Virus record (IMG/VR): IMGVR_UViG_3300036851_000150
Location: 1-37,638 of that record
Strand: one strand, 5' to 3'
DNA: 37,638 nucleotides
Source: a virus
In this document: piece by piece, positions 36,599 to 37,638 of the stretch
How positions within the stretch are numbered: position 1 is the stretch's first letter
Layout of the letters: each line of letters begins with the position of its first letter
Translations under genes and position numbers: made by a program
The notes under the pieces: generated by a model
What the model saw: the letters and a program-made list of their open reading frames with translations, nothing else
Database searches by the model: none
Told to the model about the DNA's origin: nothing

Positions 36599-37638
36599 AT
36601 GGGGCGTGACGATATCGACCTTGGCCGCGTTGCCGCAGCGCTCGGGGGTGCTCAGCGCACCGGCAACGGCTTCGACGTGCGCTGTCCGTGCCATGACGAC
36701 CGCTCGGCCTCGCTTTCCATCAGCATCGGTGACGAGGGCCAACTGCTGTGGCACTGCCATGCCGGGTGCGAGTGGGACAAGGTGCGCGACGAGCTCCGGC
36801 GGCGGGGGTTCCTCGAGGGGGCGGAGCGCAAGCGGCGCCTCGCGGGGTCGCCTCCTCGAGGACGTATCGTCGCCACCTACGACTATCTCGACGAAGCCGG
36901 CGAGCTCGTCTTCCAGGTGTGCCGGCTCGACCCCAAGGACTTCCGCCAGCGTCGGCGGGCAAGGGCGGGTGACGACCCCGCCAAGGTGCGCGACGGGTGG
37001 ACCTGGTCGGTCAAAGGCCTGCGCGCCGTCCCCTTCCGGATGCCCGAGCTCCTCGAGGCGATCGCCGGCGAGTGGCCGGTGTTCGTCGTCGAGGGCGAGA
37101 AGGACGCCGACAGCTTGGCCCGGCTCGGCATCACAGCGACATGCAATGCCGGTGGCGCCGGCAAGTGGCGCCGCGAGCATGCCGCCGCGCTCAGCGGGGC
37201 CGACGTCATCATCCTGCCCGACAACGACGACGCTGGGCGCGAGCATGGCGAGGCCGTCGCCAAGTCCGTCGCCGGCGTCGCGCGGCGCGTGCGCGTCGTT
37301 GACCTGCCCGGCCTGCCGCCCAAGGGCGATGTGTCGGACTGGCTCGGCGCGGGCCACGGCCCAGACGAGCTGTGGCGGCTCGTGGACGCCGCGCCCGATT
37401 GGCAGGCGAGCGGCGCCTCCGCGGCGGGTGGCGTCGAGCTGGAGGACTTCTGGGCCTACCTCCCCGAAGGCAGGTTCATCTACCGGCCCACGGGTGCGCT
37501 CTGGCCGGCGTCTGGCGTCGACGGCGCCATCAAGCGCGACAGGCGGGCACTCAAGGCAAGTGTCTGGCTCGCCAGGAACCAGGCGGTGCACCAGATGACA
37601 TGGGCACCGGGCGAGGTGGAGATCATCGAGGGGCGGCA
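36599..37638 (+). CDS. Phage primase, CHC2 zinc and Toprim domains (partial)
   Basis: The frame starts at ATG 36599 (GCGGGA upstream) and is open to the end of the window, about 346 residues seen. Residues 25-60 form a CHC2-type zinc domain: CPCHDD at 29-34 and WHCHAGC at 51-57. Residues 160-225 form a Toprim domain: VFVVEGEKDADSL (catalytic E165) and ILPDNDDAGREHG (D208 and D210). The C-terminal part is cut off and may hold a helicase domain, as in other phage primase-helicases. It would prime phage DNA replication. The real gene lies in a different frame from an overlapping long ORF at 36489-37598. Confidence 0.9.
   Translation, partial: MGRDDIDLGRVAAALGGAQRTGNGFDVRCPCHDDRSASLSISIGDEGQLLWHCHAGCEWDKVRDELRRRGFLEGAERKRRLAGSPPRGRIVATYDYLDEAGELVFQVCRLDPKDFRQRRRARAGDDPAKVRDGWTWSVKGLRAVPFRMPELLEAIAGEWPVFVVEGEKDADSLARLGITATCNAGGAGKWRREHAAALSGADVIILPDNDDAGREHGEAVAKSVAGVARRVRVVDLPGLPPKGDVSDWLGAGHGPDELWRLVDAAPDWQASGASAAGGVELEDFWAYLPEGRFIYRPTGALWPASGVDGAIKRDRRALKASVWLARNQAVHQMTWAPGEVEIIEGR

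Noticed and set aside
36489-37598. 369-residue frame overlapping the primase
   Set aside because: It is Ser/Pro/Ala/Arg-rich with no motif. The frame beginning at 36599 contains clear CHC2 and Toprim motifs.

Overview
This GC-rich window reads as most of the genome of a temperate, podovirus-like (short-tailed) phage or prophage of an alphaproteobacterium. The viral identity is clear: holin, terminase, portal, scaffold-like protein, coat protein, head-tail adaptor, tail stabilisation protein, ejection-type virion proteins, tail fibre, endolysin, spanins, tyrosine integrase, RecT, RusA, a repressor/Cro pair and a CHC2/Toprim primase. The host guess (Hyphomicrobiales-like or a relative) is an inference. 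It rests on the GC content and on a GcrA-family gene at 35975-36481, since GcrA is the alphaproteobacterial cell-cycle regulator that works with sigma70 and CcrM-methylated GANTC sites. No tail sheath, tape measure or baseplate gene was seen. No tRNA, CRISPR array or insertion sequence was recognised by eye.

Layout. (1) 1-19930, rightward: holin, terminase, head, short tail and internal virion proteins, tightly packed with many ATGA/GTGA start-stop overlaps. (2) 19938-20302, leftward: two very small membrane proteins. (3) 20415-21545, rightward: tail fibre, apparently starting at a rare ATT codon. (4) 21516-22331, leftward: an FkbM-family methyltransferase that overlaps the fibre gene tail to tail. 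(5) 22428-24002, rightward: endolysin with a C-terminal membrane anchor, a 40-residue protein and a spanin pair. The holin lies far away at position 1. (6) 24012-33478, leftward: three small genes, a likely attP interval, integrase, a candidate recombination directionality protein, a cold-shock protein, zinc-ribbon proteins, a DUF6745-like protein carrying a 41-unit 12-bp repeat, RecT and several small genes. (7) 33752-34102, leftward: the repressor. (8) 34193 to the end, rightward: Cro-like protein, small zinc proteins, a DNA-binding protein, RusA, GcrA and the primase, which runs off the window.

How it works together. Region 33.6-34.2 kb is a lambda-like switch. Two divergent early promoters, leftward at 33616-33645 and rightward at 34156-34184, carry the same CTTAA-centred operator in the spacer between their -35 and -10 boxes, so one repressor could silence both arms. 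The left arm supplies recombination and integration functions, and the right arm supplies replication, resolution and host-regulator functions. The late genes build a particle with two peptidoglycan-directed domains, a GH24 lysozyme domain in the 758-residue protein and a PG_binding_1-like domain in the 511-residue protein. Host lysis uses holin, NlpC/P60-like endolysin and spanins.

Most notable: the 12-bp coding minisatellite, the ATT start of the tail fibre, the shared-operator promoters, the phage GcrA, the antisense FkbM gene with a 16-bp tandem duplication at its 3' end, and several genes under 60 codons held in place by ATGA overlaps.
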